A DNA stretch of 45,062 nt from Candidatus Zixiibacteriota bacterium. GTDB taxonomy: Bacteria; Zixibacteria; MSB-5A5; UBA10806. Shown here piece after piece: positions 8,530 to 16,796 of this stretch; positions within the stretch are counted from its first letter, which is position 1; every line of letters begins with the position of its first letter. The position numbers were made by a program, and so were the translations under genes. The stretch spans positions 875,499 to 920,560 of the forward strand of contig CP070742.1 in assembly GCA_020348065.1 (NCBI GenBank), given 5' to 3'. Below the pieces are notes generated by a model that did no database searches, was not told where the DNA came from, and was given only the letters and a program-made list of their open reading frames with translations.

Positions 8530-8982
8530 GTGTCGAATAAAATTCACGATTCCTCAACCCGGAAGCTTCAGGCCCGATACTGTTTTGTTTGCGGGTCAGA
8601 TAACCCTCGCGGATTAAGAATTCCCTTTTATTACGACGGTGAAAGGGTTAAAACCGAGTTCGTTCCGGGTCCGGAGTTGTGCGGTTTCGATGATATTGTT
8701 CACGGCGGGATAGTATTCTCTCTGGCCGATGAAGCCATGATGCATTTGATCCGGGCCTCCGGATTGAGAGCCATCACCGCGGAAATTACCATGAGATATC
8801 ACCGTTACGCGAAAGTGAATGAAAAGATAAATGTAACGGCGGAGTTCGAGAATATTGCCGAACGATTGATTAACGCGAAATGCGCACTTCTGGATAATGA
8901 CGGCAGGAAAATTGCCACAACCAGGGGCAAGTTTCTCCCCTTCTCCGAGGATGATGAAAAGATATTCAAGAAGCAATTTTAG
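8530..8982 (+). CDS. PaaI-family hotdog-fold thioesterase
   Basis: The 150-residue product matches the PaaI-type acyl-CoA thioesterase pattern: an N-terminal CFVCGSDNPRGLRI, then the hotdog helix motif IVHGGIVFSLADEAM and the later ITAEITMRYHRYAKV and TTRGKFLPF strands. Such enzymes hydrolyse acyl-CoA thioesters in the cytoplasm; the substrate cannot be read from the sequence. The start is GTG 8530, with only a weak ribosome site upstream. The last 29 bases overlap the signal peptide of the following M1 peptidase in another frame. Confidence 0.88.
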   Translation: MSNKIHDSSTRKLQARYCFVCGSDNPRGLRIPFYYDGERVKTEFVPGPELCGFDDIVHGGIVFSLADEAMMHLIRASGLRAITAEITMRYHRYAKVNEKINVTAEFENIAERLINAKCALLDNDGRKIATTRGKFLPFSEDDEKIFKKQF

Positions 8983-11900
8983 CCAATTCGGTATTGTTAA
9001 TTTTACCGTAAGAATCTTTATATTATTTCTAACCTGTATATGTTATTATACTGCAAACGCCGCCCGGGATTATTTTCAACAGGAAGTCGATTACAACATA
9101 AAAGCGGATCTCGATCCGGGCACGGCAAAACTGGCCTGCGTGGAGACGATTGTCTATAAGAATAATTCCCCGGATACTCTCACCGAAATCTATTTTCATT
9201 TGTTTTATAACGCTTTTCTGCCGGGGAGTTACCTCGACCTGGAGCAAAGGAGGGCGGGAGATTACAGTATCGCGAATTTATCAAAAAGGAAGATGGGATC
9301 TGTCAAAATAGATTTGATAAAAATCGATGACTTAGATATAACTGATTATATAATCGATAATACAATAATGATAGTGCCGTTAACCGAGCCGCTTGCGCCC
9401 GGCGGAACGATAACGATTTATATTGAGTTTATCAGCCGGATTCCCGCGCGCGGATCGAGGACGGCGCGCTCGGGGAGGCATTTTGACGTGGGCCAATGGT
9501 ATCCGAAACCGGTAGTGTATGACGGATACGGCTGGCATATTCATCAGTATCTTGATCATGAATTTTTCGCGGAATACGCCGATTTTTACGTCGAGCTGAC
9601 AATACCCTCGGAATATATCGTGGCGCATACGGGGGAACTTCTCAACGAGGAAGAGATCTACGGGTCAAAGTTGCCCGAACCGGAGGGGGATACGATATTG
9701 GTTGACGTATTAAGCGGTTTCGAGATGAAAAATAACGGGGTTCCGGATTCAACGGTTTCCGAACCTCAGATTAATGATATAGAAGAGGAATACCTACGCG
9801 AGGACACCGGTTACGACGATTATGAAATTGAGGATGATGAAGAAACGGTTGCCGATACCGTATCACCGAAAATAGAGTTGAATACCTGGAAATTGAAAGC
9901 CGAGAATATCCATGACTTTGCTTTCTGTGCCGATCCGGAATTCATTCTTGATTTGTGTAAGTACAATGATGTAACAATTAAAGCCTATTATAAAAAATCA
10001 AACAAAAAATACTGGCGGAGAAGTGCGGCCGAATATACGCGAAAAGCAATTGGATATTTCTCCGAAAAGTATATCCCATATCCGTACAAACAGTATTCCG
10101 TCGTATCGTCATTGACCGGCGGCGGAATGGAATATCCGCAATTAACCATGATCTGGCGAAAATTGGGGTCCCGCGGAGTAAAGGATTTGAATTTTGAATC
10201 ATTGATCTCTCATGAGGTGGGACATGCCTGGTTCTACGGAATATTGGGTTTTAATGAAACGGAGCAGAGTTTTCTCGATGAGGGTTTAACGTCATTTTCT
10301 GAAATCAGTTATATGGAATATTTCTACGGCAGGCGACATAATAATTTCAGCTATAAATCCGGGTGGCAAAAAAAACTGCTGCCGAACGGGGACGCAAGAA
10401 ACGACGCCCAGAAAACATATATCAGAAGGGCGATAATAAAAGATGAGGATCCCATGGGGACACCGGCAAATCTTTTTAAAGACGGCGGCCGTTATTATAA
10501 CGCTTCCTACGAAAAGGCGGCCTCGGTTTACCTCATGCTACAATACGTTATGGGAGATGGGAAATTCGATATTTTTTTAGATAAATTAGTTAAGAAATGG
10601 GCGTTTAAACACCCGTATCTTTCTGACGTCCAGGAAATTGCCGAAGAAGTACATGGTTCGAGTCTGGATTGGTTTTTCAGGCAATGGTTTTTCACCACCT
10701 GGCGGCTCGATTACGCCCTGGATTTTGTTAAAAGCAGGGCCGCCTACGTCGGAGGTAAAAGGGGTTTCAATACTACCTTTTCGATCATAAAAAAGGAACG
10801 CTGTATATCCCCGCTCGATGTAGTCTTATACTTTGGCAGAGACGTTTCGGATACGATTTTCATTTCTCATGATGTGTGGCGGAACGGGCAAATACGTTAC
10901 GATACGACGGTATTTTTAAGAGCCAGACCGAGGAAGGTCGTTATAAATCCCGACCGCCGTCTTTCGGATATAAACATGCTGAATAACTCCACCGGCATCC
11001 CGGATATTCAATGGCAGTTTATGGTCCCGAAATTCATATACGGGGGAAATTACATTGAGCATTATGTAGAATCCTATACCGTAGCGCACCGCCCTCTTTT
11101 ATGGTATAATTCTATTGACGGCGTTAAATTCGGCTACAGGCTTGACGGTTCATATCTTGGAGTGACTAAAAATATTGAACTGGAGGGCTGGGCGGGATTG
11201 AACAGCGGTAAATTTAATTATATGGCCGGTTATAACAATCCCTTATTCGCTGTCAGCCCCGATTTGAATTTTTATTTAAGATCTCTGGAAATAGAGGGGC
11301 GAGGAGGTCAGGAGTCCGGATTATATTTTGTAAAAAGCAACTATAACGTAGATTTGGCTGTGAGAAGGTATTACGTTTTCGATCCGGATTATATTTACGG
11401 CGATAATTGGTCTGGAGGAGATATCAATACTGTCGAAACAAGCTTCAACCGGCGAAACAGGTTCCGTTTTACAACGCTTAATTATGGTGCTACGATTGAG
11501 GCCTCGATCCGGGGAGGAGACTATGATTTTTCGCGCATTTTCGCAAATTTCGATTTCGAACTGCTGGATGTTTTCGGAAATAACACCAGATTCAAACTGA
11601 AAGCGGGAATGTCCGATGGCGACGTGCCGTTCGAAAAAATGTTTTTTTTATCGTCGGCGAATCCCGTAGAGATCTGGAATTCGCCTCTGTACCGCAGTAA
11701 AGGCACCCTGCCTGACGAATGGAAGAGCAGGGGTAGTTTATTTATGCCGGGCGGGGGTGGGCTTTATGGATATTTTAAGTCAGGATTGACCGGAGAGAAA
11801 ATTCTGACCGCGAAACTCGAAAGGGATCTGCCTCAAATAAAAATACCCGTTTACATTCCCATTTTAGACGCTCAAATTCGCCGGGTATCCGGGCAAATGT

Positions 11901-12115
11901 ATGCAGGATCGGGATTAGTCTGGGACGACGCCGGTGAATTTAAGCCGGAGAATTTTCTATACGAAGCCGGTCTCACTTTCAATTATGATATACCATGTAT
12001 CAATAAACTTATTGATGAGAGTAGAGTCTGGCTGTTTTTGCCCATCTGGCTTTCCGATCCCTCTGAAAACGCTAATAAGATCGATTGGCGTTGGATTATA
12101 GGATTCACGACGTAA
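8954..12115 (+). CDS. Large M1-family metallopeptidase with barrel-like C-terminal region
   Basis: A 1053-residue secreted protein. A signal peptide (about residues 1-34, ending TANA) leads into an M1 aminopeptidase fold: GGGMEYPQ around residue 392, the zinc motif HEVGHAW (H420, E421, H424) and the third ligand E443 in FLDEGLTSF, exactly 18 residues after H424. An acidic insertion (about residues 265-302, many Glu/Asp) interrupts the N-terminal beta domain. After about residue 690 the sequence becomes barrel-like, with alternating aromatic strands (YRLDGSYLGVTKNIELEGWAGL, NFYLRSLEIEGRGG). Typical M1 peptidases are 600-900 residues, so this tail is an addition. ATG 8954 is chosen because GAGG precedes it and a signal peptide follows; the frame is open farther upstream. 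It probably acts on peptides in the periplasm or at the outer membrane. Confidence 0.92.
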   Translation: MKRYSRSNFSQFGIVNFTVRIFILFLTCICYYTANAARDYFQQEVDYNIKADLDPGTAKLACVETIVYKNNSPDTLTEIYFHLFYNAFLPGSYLDLEQRRAGDYSIANLSKRKMGSVKIDLIKIDDLDITDYIIDNTIMIVPLTEPLAPGGTITIYIEFISRIPARGSRTARSGRHFDVGQWYPKPVVYDGYGWHIHQYLDHEFFAEYADFYVELTIPSEYIVAHTGELLNEEEIYGSKLPEPEGDTILVDVLSGFEMKNNGVPDSTVSEPQINDIEEEYLREDTGYDDYEIEDDEETVADTVSPKIELNTWKLKAENIHDFAFCADPEFILDLCKYNDVTIKAYYKKSNKKYWRRSAAEYTRKAIGYFSEKYIPYPYKQYSVVSSLTGGGMEYPQLTMIWRKLGSRGVKDLNFESLISHEVGHAWFYGILGFNETEQSFLDEGLTSFSEISYMEYFYGRRHNNFSYKSGWQKKLLPNGDARNDAQKTYIRRAIIKDEDPMGTPANLFKDGGRYYNASYEKAASVYLMLQYVMGDGKFDIFLDKLVKKWAFKHPYLSDVQEIAEEVHGSSLDWFFRQWFFTTWRLDYALDFVKSRAAYVGGKRGFNTTFSIIKKERCISPLDVVLYFGRDVSDTIFISHDVWRNGQIRYDTTVFLRARPRKVVINPDRRLSDINMLNNSTGIPDIQWQFMVPKFIYGGNYIEHYVESYTVAHRPLLWYNSIDGVKFGYRLDGSYLGVTKNIELEGWAGLNSGKFNYMAGYNNPLFAVSPDLNFYLRSLEIEGRGGQESGLYFVKSNYNVDLAVRRYYVFDPDYIYGDNWSGGDINTVETSFNRRNRFRFTTLNYGATIEASIRGGDYDFSRIFANFDFELLDVFGNNTRFKLKAGMSDGDVPFEKMFFLSSANPVEIWNSPLYRSKGTLPDEWKSRGSLFMPGGGGLYGYFKSGLTGEKILTAKLERDLPQIKIPVYIPILDAQIRRVSGQMYAGSGLVWDDAGEFKPENFLYEAGLTFNYDIPCINKLIDESRVWLFLPIWLSDPSENANKIDWRWIIGFTT

Positions 12116-12222
12116 GCCCGTAAAATTATATATACTTATGACAGCGTTAAGAAGCCGCGTCCTGTAAAGATAGTGGATACGGCGGTATAGGTTGGCAAAA
12201 GTGCGGGGAACTGATAATTGTC

Positions 12223-12251
12223 TTGACAGTAAAATTCTGTAAGAGTAGAAT
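12223..12251 (+). promoter_or_regulatory. Near-consensus promoter for the cytochrome gene
   Basis: Perfect TTGACA (12223-12228), 17-base spacer, TAGAAT (12246-12251). The start would fall near 12258, giving a 38-base leader that contains GGAGG (12283-12287) before the ATG at 12296. The rest of 12116-12295 shows nothing else I can name. Confidence 0.8.
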
Positions 12252-12295
12252 GGTACAGGTTTGGGAGCGTAAATTTTTTAATGGAGGTTAATTTA

Positions 12296-12859
12296 ATGAA
12301 AAAGGCTTTTGTAATTGTGACGACGTTTGGATTTTTGATTTTTATGCTATCGTCTATTGTGGTCGCGGAGGAAGGCGATCCTCAGTATATCGGTTCGGCG
12401 AAATGTAAGGTCTGCCATAAGGCGGAAAAGAGAGGCGAGCAATATACCAAATGGGAAGCGGGTCCGCATTCCAAAGCCTATGAGGTTCTGGCTTCTGAAG
12501 AGGCCCTTGCGGCGGCCAAGGGAATGGGGATCGATAATCCGCAGACAAGCGACGAATGTCTGAAATGTCATGTTACCGCTTTTAGTGTGGAGGCGGACTT
12601 AAAAGCCGAAAGTTTTGACCGGACGGAAGGAGTGGGATGCGAGGCATGCCACGGCCCCGGCTCCGAATATAAAAGCCTGAAAGTAATGAAAAACCGTGAA
12701 GCCGCGCTGGCGGCCGGAATGATTATTCCGAACGAGGAAACCTGTATGGGCTGCCACAACGAAGAAAGCCCGACCTACAAGGAATTTAATTTCGAAGAGT
12801 TCTGGAAGAAGATCGCCCATCCTATTCCCGAAGAGGCGGAAGAGGAACAGGATAAATAA
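12296..12859 (+). CDS. Tetraheme cytochrome c, secreted
   Basis: The 187-residue protein has a signal peptide (about residues 1-24, ending SSIVVA) and four CxxCH heme sites: C37-H41, C88-H92, C115-H119 and C150-H154. Spacing and the sequences YIGSAKCKVCHK and GVGCEACHGPGSEY resemble the cytochrome c554-like multiheme family, suggesting periplasmic electron transfer. ATG 12296 is preferred over ATG 12281 because GGAGG (12283-12287) is correctly placed 8 bases before it and would lie inside the gene otherwise. It is a single-gene transcription unit between its own promoter and a terminator. The redox partner is unknown. Confidence 0.93.
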   Translation: MKKAFVIVTTFGFLIFMLSSIVVAEEGDPQYIGSAKCKVCHKAEKRGEQYTKWEAGPHSKAYEVLASEEALAAAKGMGIDNPQTSDECLKCHVTAFSVEADLKAESFDRTEGVGCEACHGPGSEYKSLKVMKNREAALAAGMIIPNEETCMGCHNEESPTYKEFNFEEFWKKIAHPIPEEAEEEQDK

Positions 12860-12884
12860 AATATTATTTCTGTGGATATGAAAC

Positions 12885-12917
12885 GGGGGAGTCCCGTCCG
12901 GGTTTCCCCTTTTTTTA
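12885..12917 (+). terminator. Rho-independent terminator after the cytochrome gene
   Basis: GGGGGAGTCCCG, a TC loop, CGGGTTTCCCC, then seven Ts. The stem is about 11 pairs with one bulge and G-T wobbles. It lies between convergent genes; the T run is on the plus strand, so it mainly stops the cytochrome transcript. Confidence 0.85.
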
Positions 12918-12925
12918 TTCGATAA

Positions 12926-13147
12926 CTAAGGGTTCAGGCTTTTTAGGATTTTTTCTTTTAATACATCCGGAGCTTTCGCCGCATCGCAGCATTTATGAAC
13001 AAGCTCCTTCATTGTCTTTTCAAATTCAAACTGGTCGCAGCAAAGCCTGCATAAATCGAGATGTTTTTTTATCTTTTCAGTTGTCGCGCGGTCCAGTTCG
13101 CTATCGATATATTCATATAACTTATTAACCGCTTCCTGGCATGTCAT
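12926..13147 (-). CDS. RsrA-like zinc-binding anti-sigma factor
   Basis: This 73-residue protein opens MTCQEAVNKLYEYIDSELD and carries the zinc anti-sigma motif H29-x3-C33-x2-C36 (HLDLCRLC), with a further Cys at position 3 that matches the redox-sensing arrangement of RsrA-type anti-sigma factors. Two more cysteines (HKCC) lie downstream. Such proteins bind an ECF sigma factor when reduced and release it on thiol oxidation. The gene follows the sigma gene with an ATGA overlap, the usual arrangement of a sigma and its inhibitor. The redox role is family knowledge; the partner assignment follows from the overlap. Confidence 0.87.
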   Translation of the reverse strand: MTCQEAVNKLYEYIDSELDRATTEKIKKHLDLCRLCCDQFEFEKTMKELVHKCCDAAKAPDVLKEKILKSLNP

Positions 13148-13752
13148 TTTTTTGTGTCCCTGACAATCCCTCGTTCTTTTGCAAAATCCCAGAGTTGTTT
13201 TTGCAGAATTTTTCTTCCCCGGAAAATCCTGGATTTTACCGTTCCGACACTGACGTCGAGTATTTCCGCGATCTCCTGGTAACTGAAATCTTCAACATCT
13301 GATAACAATACTGCCAGCCTGAATTGTTCCGGCACCGCTTCCAAGGCTTCAAGAATATCGTCGGAAACATAATCTTTCAGAAGCCTTATGACTTCTCCGG
13401 CGCCCCTGGCCTCCGATTTATCCGAAGCCCTGATGATTTTTACCATTTCATCGGCAAGACAGAAATTCTCAATTGCCTGGAAATCGACTATGTCGGGTTC
13501 CTGTTTCTTTTTGCGGTATTTCGTGCGGAAGGTGTTGGTAAGAATGGTAAGTATCCAGGCGCGGGCGTTTGTGCCTCTTTCGAAACGGTGGAAAAATCTG
13601 AAAGCCTTTAAATAGGCTTCCTGGACCAGATCCTCGGCGTCTTTCGGATTTCTGGTCATCCGAAGAGCAATATTATAAAGATTATCGAGGAGCGGAACAA
13701 ACAACTCCTCAAATTCTCTTTTTTTCTCTTGCTCGCGCCTGTTTTCCGGCAT
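13144..13752 (-). CDS. SigR-like ECF RNA polymerase sigma factor
   Basis: A 202-residue group 4 sigma factor. Region 2 is visible as YNIALRMTRNPKDAEDLVQEAYLKAFRFFHRF with the following RAWILTILTNTFRTKYRKKK, and region 4 as VPEQFRLAVLLSDVEDFSYQEIAEILDVSVGTVKSRIFRGRKIL. The pairing with an RsrA-like anti-sigma factor suggests a thiol-oxidative or envelope stress regulon. I chose ATG 13752; the frame is open up to a TTG at 13803, but that would overlap the divergent subtilase gene. A perfect TTGACA lies on this strand at 13816-13811 with only a poor -10 (TAACTT, 13793-13788). Upstream is a divergent gene only 31 bases away. Confidence 0.93.
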   Translation of the reverse strand: MPENRREQEKKREFEELFVPLLDNLYNIALRMTRNPKDAEDLVQEAYLKAFRFFHRFERGTNARAWILTILTNTFRTKYRKKKQEPDIVDFQAIENFCLADEMVKIIRASDKSEARGAGEVIRLLKDYVSDDILEALEAVPEQFRLAVLLSDVEDFSYQEIAEILDVSVGTVKSRIFRGRKILQKQLWDFAKERGIVRDTKK

Positions 13753-13757
13753 AAAAT
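13729..13757 (+). promoter_or_regulatory. Possible promoter for the subtilase gene
   Basis: TTGCTC (13729-13734), 17-base spacer, TAAAAT (13752-13757), lying inside the first codons of the divergent sigma-factor gene. The start would be near 13764, 20 bases before the ATG at 13784. The -35 is weak. Confidence 0.4.
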
Positions 13758-13783
13758 TACCGCTGACTTTGTTTAGTTGAAAA

Positions 13784-15715
13784 ATGAAAGTTAAATTAGC
13801 CAAAAGTTTTTGTCAAGCCATAATATTGAGCGCCTCGACCTTTTTTCCCCTTATTTGCCTGTATAATAACGCAATAGCCGGAAACATTGAAAGCGGCGAA
13901 AGGGCCTATTGGGTATTGTTTGATTCCAAATCTAAAGATTCTCCTGTACGGGTATCAGATAAATCTCTGGAACGGAGAGAGGCACGATCACAAATGGGGA
14001 TCGGCTGCTGGTACGATTATCCCGTTAATCGGGATTATGTACGGGCGCTGCGACAAAAAGGCGCCCGAATACGACATGTTTCCCGCTGGTTAAATGCCGT
14101 CAGCGTTTCGGCATCGCCGGGAGTCCTTGATGAGATTGCCGGATTATCCTTTGTGAGGGAAATAAGAAGGGTATCATCCTACAGCCGTCTCAGAGAAATC
14201 GAAATTCCGGCGGCACATATCCCGGCCGCAACCACCGTTTTTGATTACGGGCCATCATATAATCAGATCGCGATGCTGGCCGTGGATTCGCTGCATGATC
14301 AGGGCTATTCCGGCTCCGGGATTCTGATCGGAATAATAGATTCAGGTTTCGACTACAGTCATATTTCTTTTTCGGATATTGTATCGGAGAATAGAATTGT
14401 CGCCACGTATGATTTTATTAACGGGGATACAAATGTTACTGATGAGCCGGATGAGCAAAGAGATCACGGCACCCAGGTGTTTTCGGTTCTGGCGGGTTTT
14501 GACGAGGGTTTTTTGATCGGGCCCGCATACGGGGCCGATTTTGTCCTGGCCAAAACCGAAATCGAATTGCAGGAGATACAGGCGGAGGAGGACAACTGGG
14601 TGGCCGCGGCCGAATGGATGGATTCTATCGGAGTGGATATCATATCGTCTTCGGTCGGGTATATCGACTGGTATGACACGACCCAACTGGATGGACAGAC
14701 GGCGTTATGCACTCAGGCGGCCAATGTCGCTGTATCATTGGGGATTGTAGTGGTGAATGCGGCCGGCAACGAGGGCAATACTTCATGGAGGAAAGTTATT
14801 CCTCCCGCGGATGGGGATTCGGTGATCGCGGTTGGAGGAGTCGGGCCCGGCGGTATAATCCTGAACCTTTCGTCAAGAGGGCCCACGGCTGACGGCCGAA
14901 TAAAACCGGATTTTTGCGCCCAGGGATCAGCCGTTTATGCCGCCAACTGGAGAAGAGACAATTATCTTTTAGCCGGGGGCACCTCTTTCGCAGCCCCGCT
15001 GGTTGCCGGCGCTATCGCTCTCATTATGGAGGCCCATCCGGAGTGGGCGCTCGCCGATATTCTGGAAAATATGAAATCATATTCTCTGCGCCCGCCGATT
15101 TTTTATCATATCGGGCCGCAGTCGGTACTTGTAGGCGAAACTTTGAATATAAGAATTTCGGTAGATTTTCTGCCGGATAATAATTATGGATGGGGAATTC
15201 CCGATTTTAACGCGGCAGTTAATTTGCCCCAGGACTGGTACGGAGATGAAATTATTCTTAATGCCATCGCTTTGCCCGAAAATTCGACCTTTGTAGACTC
15301 CCTGAACGGCTCGGGTCTATTCACCTTCATACCCGAGCGATCTCAAATCGGAGAGGATACTGTGATTTTCATTTCTTCTTTCGGAGTCTATTCCGACACC
15401 GAGACCGTAAGAATAGCCATTCTTGAAGAATTGGGTTCGCTTTCCGCCGTAGTCGCTCCTCATCCCGCTGTCGATTCCGCGGTTTTTAGAATATCTCCCA
15501 ATAGTCTCGGCCGGGGGAATATTTACATACATGACGTTTCCGGAATCTTAATAAAAGACATTGAATTCGAATCTCCGGGCGGCAATTTTGTTGTCCTCAG
15601 CTGGGACGGGAGAAATAATTCCGGCGAATACGTGGCGTCCGGGGTATATATATTGAATGTTTCATTGGGCCATTCGACTGTAACCGAGAAATTCTTCTTT
15701 GTTTCATCCCGCTAA
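13784..15715 (+). CDS. Secreted S8 subtilase with Ig-like and FlgD-like sorting domains
   Basis: The 643-residue protein has a signal peptide (about residues 1-32) and an inhibitor-like pro-region. The catalytic triad is complete: D186 in GIIDSGFDYSH, H228 in RDHGTQV and S401 in GGTSFAAP, with the oxyanion Asn in VVNAAGNEGN. After the protease comes an Ig-like module (IGPQSVLVGETL ... ENSTFVDSLNGSG) and then a C-terminal FlgD/T9SS-like sorting domain (SWDGRNNSGEYVASGVYILNV, ending EKFFFVSSR). The usual end of the protease fold (NNYGWGIPDFNAAV) lies inside the Ig module instead of before it, see findings. No good ribosome site precedes the ATG at 13784. It is divergent from the sigma factor and could belong to its regulon. 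Confidence 0.92.
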   Translation: MKVKLAKSFCQAIILSASTFFPLICLYNNAIAGNIESGERAYWVLFDSKSKDSPVRVSDKSLERREARSQMGIGCWYDYPVNRDYVRALRQKGARIRHVSRWLNAVSVSASPGVLDEIAGLSFVREIRRVSSYSRLREIEIPAAHIPAATTVFDYGPSYNQIAMLAVDSLHDQGYSGSGILIGIIDSGFDYSHISFSDIVSENRIVATYDFINGDTNVTDEPDEQRDHGTQVFSVLAGFDEGFLIGPAYGADFVLAKTEIELQEIQAEEDNWVAAAEWMDSIGVDIISSSVGYIDWYDTTQLDGQTALCTQAANVAVSLGIVVVNAAGNEGNTSWRKVIPPADGDSVIAVGGVGPGGIILNLSSRGPTADGRIKPDFCAQGSAVYAANWRRDNYLLAGGTSFAAPLVAGAIALIMEAHPEWALADILENMKSYSLRPPIFYHIGPQSVLVGETLNIRISVDFLPDNNYGWGIPDFNAAVNLPQDWYGDEIILNAIALPENSTFVDSLNGSGLFTFIPERSQIGEDTVIFISSFGVYSDTETVRIAILEELGSLSAVVAPHPAVDSAVFRISPNSLGRGNIYIHDVSGILIKDIEFESPGGNFVVLSWDGRNNSGEYVASGVYILNVSLGHSTVTEKFFFVSSR

Positions 15716-15842
15716 TATCCGGCGGGTCTATACTGCAACAAAAATCAGTATTTAATTTCACTCTGTAACGGATTTTTCATTTGTGAAATTTAAAGCTGGA
15801 TGGATTTCGGAAACTCTCGATAAAGTAGGTGTCGAGGCGAAG

Positions 15843-16520
15843 ATGAGTAAAATTCTAATTATTGAAAATGACAAAAAAACCGCGTCCCTGGCGGCTGATG
15901 CTTTAAGAAGCGGCCTTAACGACGTAAGCGTTTATATATGCCTTTCCGCAGCGGATGGTATGAAAAATCTAAAAAGGAAATCGTTTGATCTTGTGATCAC
16001 CGCAAGCAGACTTGCCGATATGACCGGATTTGAGCTGTTGAAAGGAATGGCAGAGATCGGCGGTCACTGGCCTACGATAATTCTATCGGCGCCGGGACGA
16101 GGCGACGAGGCGGTTAAATATATGAGAATAGGCGTCTACGATTATATTGTCAAAGACGCGGATTTTCCTCATACCTTGCCCAAGGCGGCTCAGAGGGCGC
16201 TGGATCTCAGCTATGTGTTTAACGAAAAAAGAAATATAGTTGAAACCAGTATCGAACGTGAGTGGCGCCGGGGACTTTCCAGAATGGCTCATATTCTTAA
16301 TCATGAAGTAAACGATCCATTAATGGCGATAATCGGAAATGTTCAGTTATTGTTGTCCAGGACGGAAATCAAGTCCGGCGAACTCCGTGAAAAACTTGAG
16401 GCTATTGAGGATTCCGCTCGCAGAATCGCAAGGGTGATGGCTTTTTTCGCCGATCGTGATATTGAGACGCATAACGATTTGCAGGATAATGCTCCGGATC
16501 GCGATTCCGTCCTTACTTAG
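15843..16520 (+). CDS. Degenerate receiver domain joined to a HisKA-like helix, no kinase domain
   Basis: The 225-residue protein opens with a receiver fold (KILIIENDKK, FDLVITASRLADMTGFELL, TIILSAPG, YDYIVKD). The phosphoacceptor Asp is replaced by Ala54, and the acidic pair reads E8-N9; Lys104 is kept. After a linker, residues 147-200 resemble a HisKA dimerisation helix with the H-box HEVNDPL (H154), but no ATP-binding domain follows. The protein therefore looks unable to be phosphorylated on the receiver by the usual route or to autophosphorylate, and may act as a scaffold or phosphotransfer partner. ATG 15843 has GAGG at 15834-15837; a GTG at 15783 in the same frame is the alternative. 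No operon partner is visible. Confidence 0.82.
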   Translation: MSKILIIENDKKTASLAADALRSGLNDVSVYICLSAADGMKNLKRKSFDLVITASRLADMTGFELLKGMAEIGGHWPTIILSAPGRGDEAVKYMRIGVYDYIVKDADFPHTLPKAAQRALDLSYVFNEKRNIVETSIEREWRRGLSRMAHILNHEVNDPLMAIIGNVQLLLSRTEIKSGELREKLEAIEDSARRIARVMAFFADRDIETHNDLQDNAPDRDSVLT

Positions 16521-16606
16521 TTGTAATTTGACAGGCTGTTTTCAATCTTTTCCATGATCTTCGAAAATGAATTATATATTCAATTAAATTTCCTTGATGA
16601 ATCTGC

Positions 16607-16634
16607 TTGACATTATAATTAAAAAAAATAGATT
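16607..16634 (+). promoter_or_regulatory. Promoter for the sucC operon
   Basis: Perfect TTGACA (16607-16612), 16-base spacer, TAGATT (16629-16634). The start would be near 16641, leaving an untranslated leader of about 155 bases in which I see no clear fold or motif. The rest of 16521-16796 is AT-rich without a gene. Confidence 0.6.
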
Positions 16635-16796
16635 TCCCCAGAAATATTCTGTTTGGATTGATACTTGTCGGGTCATTTTTTAAAATGAGAAACTTGATCA
16701 GGATTTTAAAACAGCCGGACGTTCTTAATATTGATCGCCGTCCTTCATATATAAATTTCGCCGGGCCAGAACGATCTGGATTTGAGTGATGCATAG

